In this document: in pieces, positions 1-9,633 of the stretch
How the letters are laid out: each line of letters begins with the position of its first letter
How positions within the stretch are numbered: the stretch's first letter is position 1
DNA from: Spirogloea muscicola
Taxonomy: Eukaryota > Streptophyta > Zygnematophyceae > Spirogloeales > Spirogloeaceae
DNA length: 18,317 bases
Direction: 5' to 3'
Assembly (NCBI GenBank): GCA_009602725.1
Contig: WELB01000086.1
Span: 259,576-277,892, forward strand
Notes under the pieces: model-generated
The model's database searches: none
What the model saw: only the letters and a program-made list of their open reading frames with translations
What the model was told of the DNA's origin: nothing
Position numbers and translations under genes: made by a program

Positions 1-42
<42 letters not shown>
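1..42. repeat. poly-T homopolymer at window edge
   Basis: Forty-two consecutive T residues open the window and abut GC-rich, probably coding sequence with no transition. It may be a real homopolymer, the pyrimidine tract of an intron, or an assembly or contig-end artefact. No AG follows directly, so it is not an obvious splice acceptor for the downstream exon unless one of the AGs at about 59-80 is used. Confidence 0.9.
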
Positions 43-43
<1 letters not shown>

Positions 44-44
44 G

Positions 45-326
45 TCGCTGGCGGCCGAGCTCGGACGGCAGAGCTCCGCGCAGCCGGCGGCGCAGGCAGC
101 GGCGACGAGGGCGGGCGTGGCGGCGCTCGTCACGGAGGTCGACCAAGCCGGACAGGCGTTGGAGCTGGCACTGGAGGCGCAGGCGCGGGTGCGCAGCTCG
201 GCGGCCGACTCCGAGCGCGACGCTGAGCTCTGGCAGGGCGGCTCTTGGCCACCTGCCGCGGCCACCGACGACGGCAACTCCCAGCAGGTGCGGCATCCCA
301 TGGCCAGACATAGTTGGCTGCAGTAG
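45..326 (+). CDS. 3' part of an unrecognised Ala/Glu-rich protein gene
   Basis: I do not recognise this protein. One plus-strand frame stays open from the poly-T edge to a TAG at 324-326. It reads as an alanine-, glutamate- and glutamine-rich helix-forming segment containing VTEVDQAGQALELALEAQA, followed by SSAADSERDAELW, which looks like a short coiled coil. High GC and charge periodicity favour this frame over the other five. A possible donor, CAG then GTGCGG, lies at 287/288, so the exon may end there and the last 13 codons before the stop may be intron. The 5' end is outside the window. No domain is recognisable, so no function is assigned. Confidence 0.4.
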   Translation, partial: SLAAELGRQSSAQPAAQAAATRAGVAALVTEVDQAGQALELALEAQARVRSSAADSERDAELWQGGSWPPAAATDDGNSQQVRHPMARHSWLQ

Positions 327-819
327 CGCAGGGGCGGCACTTGTGGGCCGTCGAGGTTCAGATCCAGTGAAAGTGCGAGCCGTCATTGTCAAAAACTAGC
401 CAGTACATAAGCAGAAGGTAGCAAATCTTGTTATCTGTGTAGTTTATACATCTTGGTGTTAAGCTTGTAGCAGTAGTTGCCATCTGTATCATTTGTATCT
501 ACAGCTTGGTATTAAGCTTGTCATTACTGTGACCGTTTGTTGTTGGACCAGTATCTTGAATTGAGCTGCTGGGGGCCTACCTCCATAGCTACTTGATCTT
601 AGCAAGCGCTCCGCTTATAGCCAAGCGCCCTATGTACAAATTACAAACACGACTTGCCAATCTCCAGTGGCATCATCAACCGGCGCAAGTTGTAGCTGCC
701 GCTGCGGGCAGGCTTCCCAGCCCTCCAGAATTGCAGACAGCAGTAACCTATGCAATTATGCGACAATGCGGTTGTGGTGCAGAGGCACCAATAAGCTAGA
801 AGGCCCATTGCCCGATACA
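327..819. other. convergent spacer with a two-copy 53-bp repeat
   Basis: This sequence has lower GC than the flanking exons and no convincing ORF. It separates the end of the plus-strand partial gene from the end of the minus-strand oxygenase gene, so it probably holds both 3' untranslated regions. A diverged tandem duplication is visible: cttggtgttaagcttgt at 452-468 recurs as cttggtattaagcttgt at 505-521, a period of 53 bp. No polyadenylation signal could be assigned. Confidence 0.5.
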
Positions 820-857
820 GCCTAAACCCCACAAACCCTAAACCCGAAACCCGAATC
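820..857. repeat. degenerate telomere-like (CCCTAAA) tract
   Basis: About five degenerate CCCTAAA/CCCGAAA units lie directly downstream of the oxygenase stop codon at 859-861. On the gene's sense strand they read as TTTAGGG-like repeats inside the presumed 3' untranslated region. TTTAGGG is the plant-type telomere motif. The tract is too short and too diverged to be a telomere. Confidence 0.75.
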
Positions 858-858
858 C

Positions 859-3218
859 TCAGAAGGCCCGATTGGCCTCAGTCAGAATTGATGCAGCTGC
901 CGCTGCTACTCTGTTGCCGCCGCCGTTGTTGGCGCAGAAGCCGCCGTCGTCCTTGATGGCCGGGGCCTTGTCTGCAGCTGCTGTGACCGTCGTCATCGTG
1001 CAGGTTGGCACTGTGGTAGAGGGAGGAGCCGCAGCGGCCGCCGGCTCGCCCTTGAGGTTGATGGCAGCAAGCTCTGCCTCGACAAAGTCGCCGGCGAGTA
1101 CGGGCGGGTACTGCGCGGCGCCCGGCGCCGCAGCAAAGTGGCCCAGCGGCCGCAGCAAGTTGTCTGACGCAATGTGGCCAAAGACCTGCAACAGCCAGGC
1201 GGCGCATGGTTATGATGAGACCTTAACCGGTGGTAGTGGCGCTTGTCCTTGACTGGCGGTTAGGTGCTAACCGTGGAGGATACGCGCCAGAGGCTGCGGC
1301 CCGCGGCAGCTGCGTCGGCAGCAGCAGCTCGGCATGCGTCGGTCATGACGACCTCGTGCCAGCCAGCGAGCACCTCGCCCCCGGTCAACCACTCCAGCTG
1401 CGGCGGCGCCAGTATCGGCCAGCCATGGCCGCGGAACATCATCAGAGCGAGCCTCTTGTTGCGCGCATGCCGGAACCCTTGTCTGATAGAGCATCACTAA
1501 GTGAATCATATTAACGATCAAGCAAAGAACCCATCACTAACAGAATTGTGCAAAGAGGGCAGCGCGAAAGCAGGGTGCACCTGCTTGCCAGCCTGCACGA
1601 GGAGGCATCCGGCAGGCACGGCAACGGCGAGGCGGCGGCCGTTGCGCAGCCAGATGTGGAGACCCGGGAAGCGGCTCGCGCCATGGACGGTGAGGAAGTT
1701 TAGGTCGTAGTGGTAGCCGGCGAAGACCGTGCCGAGCGACGCGAGGCCGCCGGGGGCGACCGGCCGCGCGAGGTTGCTTCCTGTGGGGCCCAGCAGGTGC
1801 GGCCCCTGCGCCGCAGCACAGCCACCGCCGCCATAGAAACGGCGCTAGCATCAGGCGTTGCGCCGGACGGCGCTGCACGGCTGCATTGCCGTCACACGTT
1901 ACAGGGATATATCATAGATGTCTTTATATTTCATTTATGGTTATATATTTCATGAAACGGGATTCAGGGACCTGCAACAAGGTCAAGAATGAAGTCAATT
2001 GTATTTGTGTTGCAGGGGTGTATGAGGCTAAGCACGATACCGGGGTTTGCATTTCGATTGGGCATCATCTACACATCATGGTCACCTGTGGATTTCAATT
2101 GTAGGTTCAGGGGTAGTGCACCTGCTTCATGAGCGACGTGAAGGCGGTGCGCTGGAGGCCGAAGCCGAGCGCCGCCATCTCCGCGACAGCCTGATACGAG
2201 GAAGGGGGGTGGAGTGGGAGGGTGGGATGGGGGAGAGACAGCACCAAGAGAGCACCTTAAACACTAAACCCCAAATCCATCAATTCAATACATGCAATTA
2301 TGCAGGAGGGATAGGAAGGTGAGAAGAGCAGAGATGGTAGGAGGAAACATTGCGTGTACGTGCGTGAATTAATGGAAGGCCAAAGTGGCCAAGTACAGTG
2401 GCAAGCACATATTACCCACTGACCAGCTCAGTAACCACGGGTTAACCACGGGAGGGAGGAAGGAGGGAGGCGCCCACCTCGACGGCAGCTATCATCTTGG
2501 CACCCCACGTGTCCATGACCACCTCCCAGTCCGGGAAGCCGTCCGGCACAACAGGCTCCGCGTTGAGCTCCTACAGCAGCAGCGGCTCGGCGGTTGGCAG
2601 GCAGGGACGACAGCAGCAATGGCGGAAGGAGGTGATGAGCAAAGGCGTAGGGTTTAGGGTTCAGGGTTTGGAGCTTTAGGGGTTTAGGGTTTGTTTACGG
2701 TTTGGGATTTAGGGTATAGATCTAGGGCTTCAGGGTTTAGGGTAGCATTTAGGTTTCAGGAATGGGAGTTGGAGGAGGAGGGGGGGGACCTGGAAGCGCG
2801 TGATGGCCGGGCGGGGGCCGACGCGCCACATGTAGCGCCACTTGGGATCGGCGCCGGAGGGCAGAGCGGGGCAGTGGGGCGGCGCCGCGGCGGCCATGGC
2901 TACGCGCAGCTCGGGGTCGACGGCGGACCGCGGAGTCTCCACGCCGTCCGGCGTCACGCCCACCTGGTAGTGGAGGCTCGGCCGGGCCTGGCGCCGCTTG
3001 GCGGCGTCCGCCTGCCCGAAGTAGGCCTCCATGATGTCCAGGAAGCGGCGGTTGTCGGCCGCGCTCGCCCGGGGGTCGCGCACGACCAGCGCGCCGGCCT
3101 CCGCCAGGCACGCCGCCAGCGCGCCGCACTGCGCCTCCACGGAGCTGCCCGGCGGCGGCGACGTGCCGGCGGGCCCCGCCAGGAAGTCGGCGAGGTCGAA
3201 CACTGGCAGCTGCTCCAT
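859..3218 (-). CDS. Fe(II)/2-oxoglutarate-dependent oxygenase, six exons, 422 aa
   Basis: Predicted non-haem iron dioxygenase of the isopenicillin-N-synthase-like (DIOX_N plus 2OG-FeII_Oxy) superfamily, which couples 2-oxoglutarate decarboxylation to substrate oxidation. Exons, 5' to 3' on the minus strand: 3218-2790, 2570-2478, 2190-2122, 1805-1581, 1397-1272, 1185-859. All introns are GT-AG and every junction is phase 0, which supports the model. Residues 1-143 form the DIOX_N-like region, beginning MEQLPVFDLADFLAG. The iron triad is visible as HYD (His229, Asp231, in YHYDLNFLTVHG) and the distal His286 in LAGWHEVV. The 2-oxoglutarate-binding RxS is Arg310-Val-Ser312 in LWRVSST. The last exon continues as VFGHIASDNLLRPLGHFA and ends in a roughly 60-residue Ala/Thr/Asn-rich tail that is probably disordered. 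The start is the first ATG of exon 1. The substrate is unknown. Plant relatives act on hormones and specialised metabolites, but nothing here selects one. No targeting peptide is evident. Confidence 0.9.
2645..2757. repeat. degenerate TTTAGGG array inside oxygenase intron 1
   Basis: Roughly a dozen variant TTTAGGG units (tttagggttcaggg, tttagggtttg, ggatttagggta and similar) fill about half of the first intron of the oxygenase gene (2571-2789). On the gene's sense strand the array is C-rich. A smaller trace (ttaaacactaaacccc) lies in intron 2 at about 2256-2271. The array is interstitial and mutated, so it is not a chromosome end. Confidence 0.85.
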
Positions 3219-3350
3219 CTCTGCTGGGCGAGTGACTGCAAGGTGGTGAAACTGAGAGCCAGCCTCCCTTGACGCCTTCGACTATGCTGACAAGCTGCGG
3301 TGCCCCTCACCCTGCTCCACCATTGACTGCTTCCTCCCCATCTCCCATCT

Positions 3351-4178
<828 letters not shown>

Positions 4179-4191
4179 CGAGAGCGACGGC

Positions 4192-4248
4192 GCGGGAGCG
4201 GCTCCTGCAACTGGACACCGCGGGGGTTCGAAACCAGTTCCCGCCACA
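4192..4248 (+). repeat. tRNA-like fragment, possibly a SINE head
   Basis: The sequence ggttcgaaacc at about 4225-4235 resembles the RNA polymerase III B box. Flanking hexamers gcggga (4192-4197) and tcccgc (4239-4244) are perfectly complementary, like an acceptor stem, and the 3' stem is followed by cacaa. The span is only about 53 nt, the T stem pairs poorly and no anticodon arm can be drawn, so it is not a functional tRNA gene. A decayed tRNA-derived SINE is possible. Chance is also possible. Confidence 0.25.
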
Positions 4249-4394
4249 ATGCCCTTTGATCAGTGTGTGGCGGCCTGTCGTCCATTCAAGCCAGCTGCAC
4301 TTAAACTTGCGGCTCTCTTCATATCAGCAGCCGCATTCGTTTGACGTGCAGCTGCTGACTCGGGGCTACTAACTGACTCGGGACTCAGTGTCCA

Positions 4395-4860
4395 CTTGCT
4401 GACGTCTTGGAGACTAGTATCCGGCCCTTTCAGACGTTGTCCATTCCATTTGGGCTGGCCTCTCATAGCTATTGCCGTATAAGTTGGAAGAGCTGTTCTC
4501 CCAGTCGCTATGCTCCCAGTCGCTTTAGCCACCTAGCATGGCTTATTGGTTTCAGCGCCATCCAGCCTTTTGGCATTGTCCACCTTCTCTGGGCTGCCTT
4601 TTCGGAGCGCCCGCATATCTGTCGTTCTTGCGCCATTGTGTGTCGGCCTGTTTGCGGCGTGCTCAGGCTCATGCCTTGCACCAGCAAGCTGGGCGGGATC
4701 AAGAAACCCCCGATGAAGGCCAACAAAACAGTGTTCGTGGCAACACGTCAGACTTGGACTGTGTCAGGGCGAAGAGAGAGGGCTTCGTTAGCGCTGACAA
4801 AAGCAACTTCGTCCGCTTGGCATCTCGCTGCCACACATGGATGGTCCATGAGCTTTCAGT
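4395..4860 (-). repeat. diverged dispersed repeat, copy A
   Basis: This stretch shares diverged similarity with 9005-9260. The clearest block is ttgtccattccatttgggct at 4437-4456 versus ttgttcattcctttggggct at 9045-9064 (17 of 20 identical), followed in both by a ctctcata motif. Patchy similarity also appears near gcgaagag and aaaag. On the minus strand both copies encode related peptides (MRGQPKWNGQRLKG here, MREQPQRNEQSLEG in copy B). This suggests decayed copies of one element with a minus-strand reading frame. The family is not identified. Boundaries are approximate. Confidence 0.45.
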
Positions 4861-5049
4861 AAGCTCAAGAAGCTCCAAGTGGACACTTTGCTTGGCGGTT
4901 GCCCTCACGAGCCTCTCCAAGGCCCGCAAACCATCACCTCACATTTCTTTAATGGAGCCCAATGTGGGCCCACACTCTTGCACCATATACGCAGCCGCAC
5001 ACAAATGGATCTGTAATTGTTACATGCATGGTTTCTGTCATCCATAAAG

Positions 5050-8000
5050 TCAAAGAATGGAACCCCGTGCAACCTCCAACTTCACCGGGACCCGCATTCC
5101 GTCATGGCTGAGCTCGCAATCAAGGCCCTCGGCAGACCGCAGCGCCGCCAGCTCCGCGTTCACCTTGTCATGGTCCATGAGGTGCATCATGCCTGACCCA
5201 CATAGCGAACCAGAGACGAATGACTCAACCAAGTGTGCTGAGAACCTTCAGATGCTGAGCTCTTCTTTCATTGTGACATTCTTTTGCTTCTCTACATTAC
5301 ATCGTCTGCCTTCGTCCAGATGCAGTGATCAAGAAGTCTCTTCTGAGCTTAGACGGTCATCCTCCCGAGCCGCAGCGGCGCCTGCCAAAAGCGGCGCCGA
5401 CGAGCTCGACATGAATATGGGGCAGGACGGGAATGGAGTGCATACCTGTGAAGAGGGTCTTCTGGGGCCGGATCTTGCGAACCTCGTCCAGTGCCTGTCG
5501 ATGCAGCAGTGCACATTAGCAAGAGGCTGGCGAGAGTGAGCGAGCGATCGGCCAACTTGCAGACCTGGATTGCAGAGAAGGGCAACATATACACCTGTTT
5601 GCCTAAACCCTAACCCCTAAAACCTAATCCCTAACCCTAAACCCTTGCCTAAAGCGCAACTTGAGCAGGCACAGAGAGCCTCTTGCGAGACTGGGGCACT
5701 ACTCACTTCAGGCAGGCCGAAGTGCGTCGAGCTGGAGCGGTCGGGCCGCAGGGCGTCCTGCCAGCGGTCCGCAGGAGACATGCCAGAATTGCACAATCAA
5801 GAGAATGTCTGTAGTGGACATCTCTGGCGCCCATTACCTCAGACCATTGCTGCTTGTGTTAGCATCGATATTGATGACCGTGTATCTGGTTCAAATCGAA
5901 TCCGTTTCAATGAACACTAGGTGATGCTTTGAGCTCTGCATTGATTAAATAGAGCAACAGGGTGTTGTACCCAGGAACTGTCTTCAATGAACAATCGATA
6001 TGGAATGAACAATCAATATTGCAGAGAGATGTAGCTGACAAGACTGGTGTATTCATAACATATAGAGGGCACGACCTGCAGAAAGCCCAGCGGATGACAC
6101 TCATTGCATGAAAGGTGGTGAGTGGAGTAGCAGACCAGGATCAGGAGGTCGCAGTTACGCAGGAGCGGGTAGGTCTTCTCCGGAATCTCGCTTGCATCGC
6201 TGCACACGCCGTGGTGACCGCGTCAGCATCTAAATTTGAGGTCATAGGATCATCTACTTCTTGTTTTGCAAGTCAGGTGACCCAGGAGCACTTTGAGGCC
6301 TTTGTGTTCAAGCAGAACCTCAACCAGTGCAGAAAGCTTTGTCAAGTCTGATGTTCTATCTAATAGGCAACGCTTGTCATTTATGAGGGGTCAGACTGCA
6401 ACTGCCCACGTTTTGCTTCATAGACAGAAAGGAACTTCTCACACTACTCGAGTATCAGCCTAAAGATTGTCAAGCACCTGCTGATACGGATATAGACCAA
6501 CCAAATTCTCATGTTGATTACTTTGTTCATTCTTATCCACAACGGGCTTGGTTCCATCCTGCAGGCACCTGATGTAACAGACATTGCCGAAGCGAAATCC
6601 AAGGGACCTGTAGCCCTTGCCATGCCAAACTGGGAGGGGCGTGACCTGCCACAGGGGCACACTCAGGTGATGGTGGAGCCAACAGCAAAAGCACTATGGA
6701 GTCAAAGTTGACATCACTGTCAACGTCAATGTCAGATCAGCCTCAAAAGGTCGACCACCCAAACCGGCTGGCTATGGCTGTTTCTGGTCCTGTACCATGG
6801 CATGCATAATATGGCTGCAAATCTTGGTGCATCACCTTTTTGATTGGGATCAGCAGCTGCATGCTTGAGGTCTTTGACTGGAAATATCAGGTCTAATTTC
6901 GTGTACTACACAGATTAAGAGCTCAGTAGATGATGCATGACGGGCATGGTAAGAAGGTGCTCACTAGGAGGTCCTCAACCACAAACGGGTCCTCATCGAT
7001 GACCTCAAAGCGGATCGTGGAGACCGCCGTGCCTGGCGTCACCTGGCTTGTGTCGACGAGGTAGTAGTGCGTCTTGCCTGCTACCTGGGACAAGTGCCAC
7101 AAGTGCTGATGAACCTTGATTGACTTATCAGAGCAAGGGGACCTCCATGCTGACAAATTTCTCATCATCTGCAATCCTCATAGGTCCAAAGAACAAGTAG
7201 TCTGCCATTCATTGCTTCTTGGATCTCCTTGATCCCAAAGGTCACCGACCACAAAGCTTAAAAGACTGTTACCAAACCTATCATATTATATATTGGAGCA
7301 AGCATTGTGAACAGGGGACATACTCACCTCTAGGTCCCGAGCCGTGATGTAGATTGGCACGCTGTCCTGCACGTTGTTCGTCCAGTCCCGGAGGTCGTCC
7401 AGCCCTGCCAGGGGGACGGGGAGCCTGACCGGGCAGCATTGGTGAGCACGTTGGCTGCCAGACTCTCAGTGGCGACTAGTTCCAACTGGAGCCTGGGCTA
7501 GGCGCTACTTCAGGTACTGAGAGAGGGACTCCAGGACTCCAGACTCGACCTGCCTAACTTTCTGGAGGGTCCATCAATCAAGACAAACATCAGGATGATT
7601 CACCAGGGATATGTTAGTAAGCAAGGCAGAGTTTACAATTGTGGGTGTGAGCTTATAATTAGGATTGAGTAAGTCCAGGTTTTGGCAGGAGGCTTGCCTC
7701 CCATCGCGTCAGCGTGTGAGTGCGTAATGATGACGGCATCCAGCTGCCGTACCCTGCGGAGCGAGCAGAGGGCATCAAGAAAACAATGACAAAGTGGTGC
7801 AGGCGGGCAGGTTTGGCGGCTTCTCTCAAGTTGCATCGGACGCTTAGAACCTAGATTCAGCTGAAGTCAAGGGTCTGGGTTGGTATCAGCAAGTAAGTGC
7901 GTTCGTCCAGGCTGATTGTAGTCCTACCCAGAGTCTCACGAGCTAAGCCCTGACCTCTACTTGTTTGGATCTGAATCAGTCAATCAAGCCTTAATACGAC

Positions 8001-8898
8001 TTGGAGTCGACCGAGGCAGAGCTTCGTTCAAACCCGCAGTGCTTAGCAGCTGGCCGACCGGCCGCGGATGAGCACCTGCCAGGACGCACCCGTGATAAGG
8101 GAACCACTGCATGGCGCTGTGGTAGAAGAACCTGCGCGGGCAGGGACCGGCGGGTGCAGCCGCAGGCGTGAGCACCACCTTGACGTCGTCACCTTGACGT
8201 CGTCACCTTGACGATGTCAGCTGCTGGGCTCTCGCTCGATCTGACGGGAATCAGCCAAGGAGGCGCAGCCGGCGCAGGTCCCTGCGGCGGACTCACTTGC
8301 CGACGTCGACGAGGATGTTGCGGGCGCGGCCGTCGGGGTGCGCAAAGCGCAACAGGAGGCCGGTGTTGCGCCGGCGGTTGCGGTTCCCCGGCAGCGTCGC
8401 AGCCCAGCAGACCTGCAGGCCGAGCGCAGCCCAACAAACCCACTCAAGTAACGAGCTTGTGTAGATACATGACGGCTTGAGCGGCGGTATCCAAATCATT
8501 TATTGCTTCAGTTCCGCCATTGAAGACTGCTCACGCCGCTACAATGGAAGATCAGAGTTATGCTTGCAGGTTTTTGGTGCTGTGGATGAGTGATGTAAAG
8601 AGATCGAAATCTGACATTAACAGTGTACTATGGGCGGCAGCTCAAGACCGCTGCCTGCGAGGGCCATGCAGCCAGCTGCAGCGCTGGCGTCCTGGCAGCC
8701 TCGGGTTGGAGGTTTTAGGGTTAGGGCTCCCAGAGTTAGGGCCCGGGTTTGAAGCCCGGCGGCGCTCACCTGGCAGGCGCGGCGGGGGTCGGTGAGGCAG
8801 CTGACGCGCGGCACGCCCTCGCTCGTGCCGGAGCCCGTGAAGATCAGGTCCGAGCCGCCGCCGCCGCCTCCGCCGCCGCCGCCGCCGCCGCCGCCGCT
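5050..8898 (-). CDS. metallo-beta-lactamase-fold hydrolase, 11 exons
   Basis: Predicted metal-dependent hydrolase of the PhnP-like MBL group that includes S. pombe C777.06c and plant metallo-hydrolase homologues. The physiological substrate is unknown. Exons on the minus strand: about 8898-8770, 8412-8297, 8131-8090, 7753-7698, 7404-7328, 7084-6965, 6645-6569, 6199-6136, 5757-5707, 5494-5446, 5192-5050. All ten joins keep frame. Nine introns are GT-AG and the fourth, 7697-7405, is GC-AG. The core is about 292 residues: FTGSGTSEGVPR at the N-terminus, NTGLLLRFAHPDGRARNILV, the metal-binding HSHADAMGG, a conserved LDDLRDWT, HYYLVDTSQVTPGTAVS, VTPLPVWHGKG (metal His), CDLLIL joined to DALRPDRSSSTHFGL (bridging Asp), TLFTG joined to MMHLMDH (last metal His), then the stop. 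The N-terminus is unresolved. A 14-Gly run, an N at 8899 and an in-frame stop at 8926-8928 leave no ATG. Either the repeat length is wrong or a further 5' exon exists. Confidence 0.9.
5603..5652. repeat. telomere-like CCCTAAA tract in hydrolase intron 9
   Basis: About six variant CCCTAAA units lie inside the intron 5495-5706 of the hydrolase gene. On the sense strand of that gene they read TTTAGGG. Confidence 0.85.
7405..7697 (-). other. GC-AG intron in the hydrolase gene
   Basis: The metal-binding exon ends ATG GGA G and is followed by GCAAGC rather than GT. The next exon begins GG CTG GAC GAC after ggcag. Joining them restores HSHADAMGG to LDDLRDWT, exactly as the family requires. No GT in the neighbourhood gives this frame. 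Apart from the C, the donor GAG|GCAAG matches the strong consensus typical of GC-AG introns. Confidence 0.85.
8177..8218. repeat. three-copy 14-bp minisatellite in hydrolase intron 2
   Basis: The unit accttgacgtcgtc occurs at 8177-8190 and 8191-8204, with a variant accttgacgatgtc at 8205-8218. Two units contain TGACGTCG, close to a bZIP/CRE core. It lies inside intron 8132-8296, so any regulatory role is speculative. Confidence 0.9.
8711..8743. repeat. short telomere-like tract in hydrolase intron 1
   Basis: The sequence ttttagggttagggctcc, then gagttagggcccggg, carries three or four degenerate TTTAGGG-like units inside intron 8413-8769. On the plus strand it is G-rich, so its orientation relative to the gene is opposite to that of the tract in intron 9. 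Confidence 0.6.
8854..8898 (-). repeat. (GGC)n polyglycine triplet tract beside an N
   Basis: Fourteen consecutive glycine codons on the minus strand (13 GGC and one GGA) precede the first conserved residues of the hydrolase (SDLIFTGSGTSEG). The N at 8899 borders the tract, a place where assemblies often misjudge repeat length. A change of one base would alter which upstream frame is joined to the protein. Confidence 0.9.
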
Positions 8899-8928
8899 NT
8901 CTGAGTAGCCGAGTTTTCTGCTCGGTTA

Positions 8929-9633
8929 ATCTGCGCATTGATATACTTCGACCTAGACCTTGTCGCCTCTTTGCTGCGTCCAAATCGCAGAATTCAAAAA
9001 GAGTAATCTCGTTTCTATTGAATATCGTCCCAGCCTTCCAGACTTTGTTCATTCCTTTGGGGCTGCTCTCTCATATCCATTGGCTTCCGACGAATGAATT
9101 GCTTCTTTCTTCTTATCGACCTGGCCTGCGCCATTTCCTTCATGGGCTGTTTCCTCGACTTGCGAAGAGCCTTTCTCTTTGAGGCGCGAAAAGACTTCAG
9201 AGGTCGTCCGAGGTGGCAATCAAGTTGGTCCCACGTGGCATCCACGTCGGCTGCTTGGTCGTTAGCCAACCCGGCAATGCCAGGGGGCCGGGCGGTCGCT
9301 ATTACCGGCCTGTCGGTGTTAACCAGGAGTCCGGCTGCCACTATGTAGTATCGCGAAGTCCTTACCGTCTCTTCATCAGGCCGGCCAGCCGAGACGAGCA
9401 CGAGCTTAAAATAAGTAAGAGGTTGAGCATTGGCCTTATCTAAGAACATCAAATTTGGAAATGGTGCTGTCAACCCCATCCCCTGCGCAGCAGCGGTGAA
9501 GCGCAGGGGCAGCAGCGGCCGCCGCCGCCGCCAGCGCCGTCGCCGCCGCCGCCTTCGCTGTGCCGCGTTTCACGGCGGGTCTCGCGGCTGGCGGCCTGTG
9601 CGGCGGCAGTCTGTGCAGGGCTGCCGCGGGCAG
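8929..9633. other. spacer between divergent hydrolase and RING/PHD genes
   Basis: The hydrolase (minus) and the RING-PHD gene (plus) diverge from here, so promoters of both should lie in or near this stretch. No TATA box or other element is convincing. Much of it is occupied by repeat copy B. From about 9480 it becomes GC-rich and open in several frames. An ATG at 9461 starts an 11-codon frame (MVLSTPSPAQQ) ending at a plausible donor (CAGCG then GTGAAG at 9496). Its phase does not match the acceptors visible before the RING exon, so it is not proposed as the start. Confidence 0.45.
9005..9260 (-). repeat. diverged dispersed repeat, copy B
   Basis: Second copy of the element described at 4395-4860, in the same orientation. 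The minus-strand reading frame over 9479-9015 is open for 154 codons and ends in a strongly basic stretch (for example RKALRKSRKQPMKEMAQ and RRKKQFIRRKP). Copy A is broken by frameshifts, and this one is more intact. I do not recognise the peptide. It could be a remnant of a transposon protein or a lineage-specific gene. Limits are approximate. Confidence 0.45.

Noticed and set aside
859-1252. 126-codon plus-strand Ala-rich frame opposite the last oxygenase exon
   Set aside because: It is a shadow of the minus-strand exon that carries VFGHIASDNLLRPLGHFA and the expected 3' end of the oxygenase.
4192-4248. A functional tRNA gene
   Set aside because: Only B-box-like sequence and a short complementary stem are present. 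There is no anticodon arm, and total length is about 53 nt.
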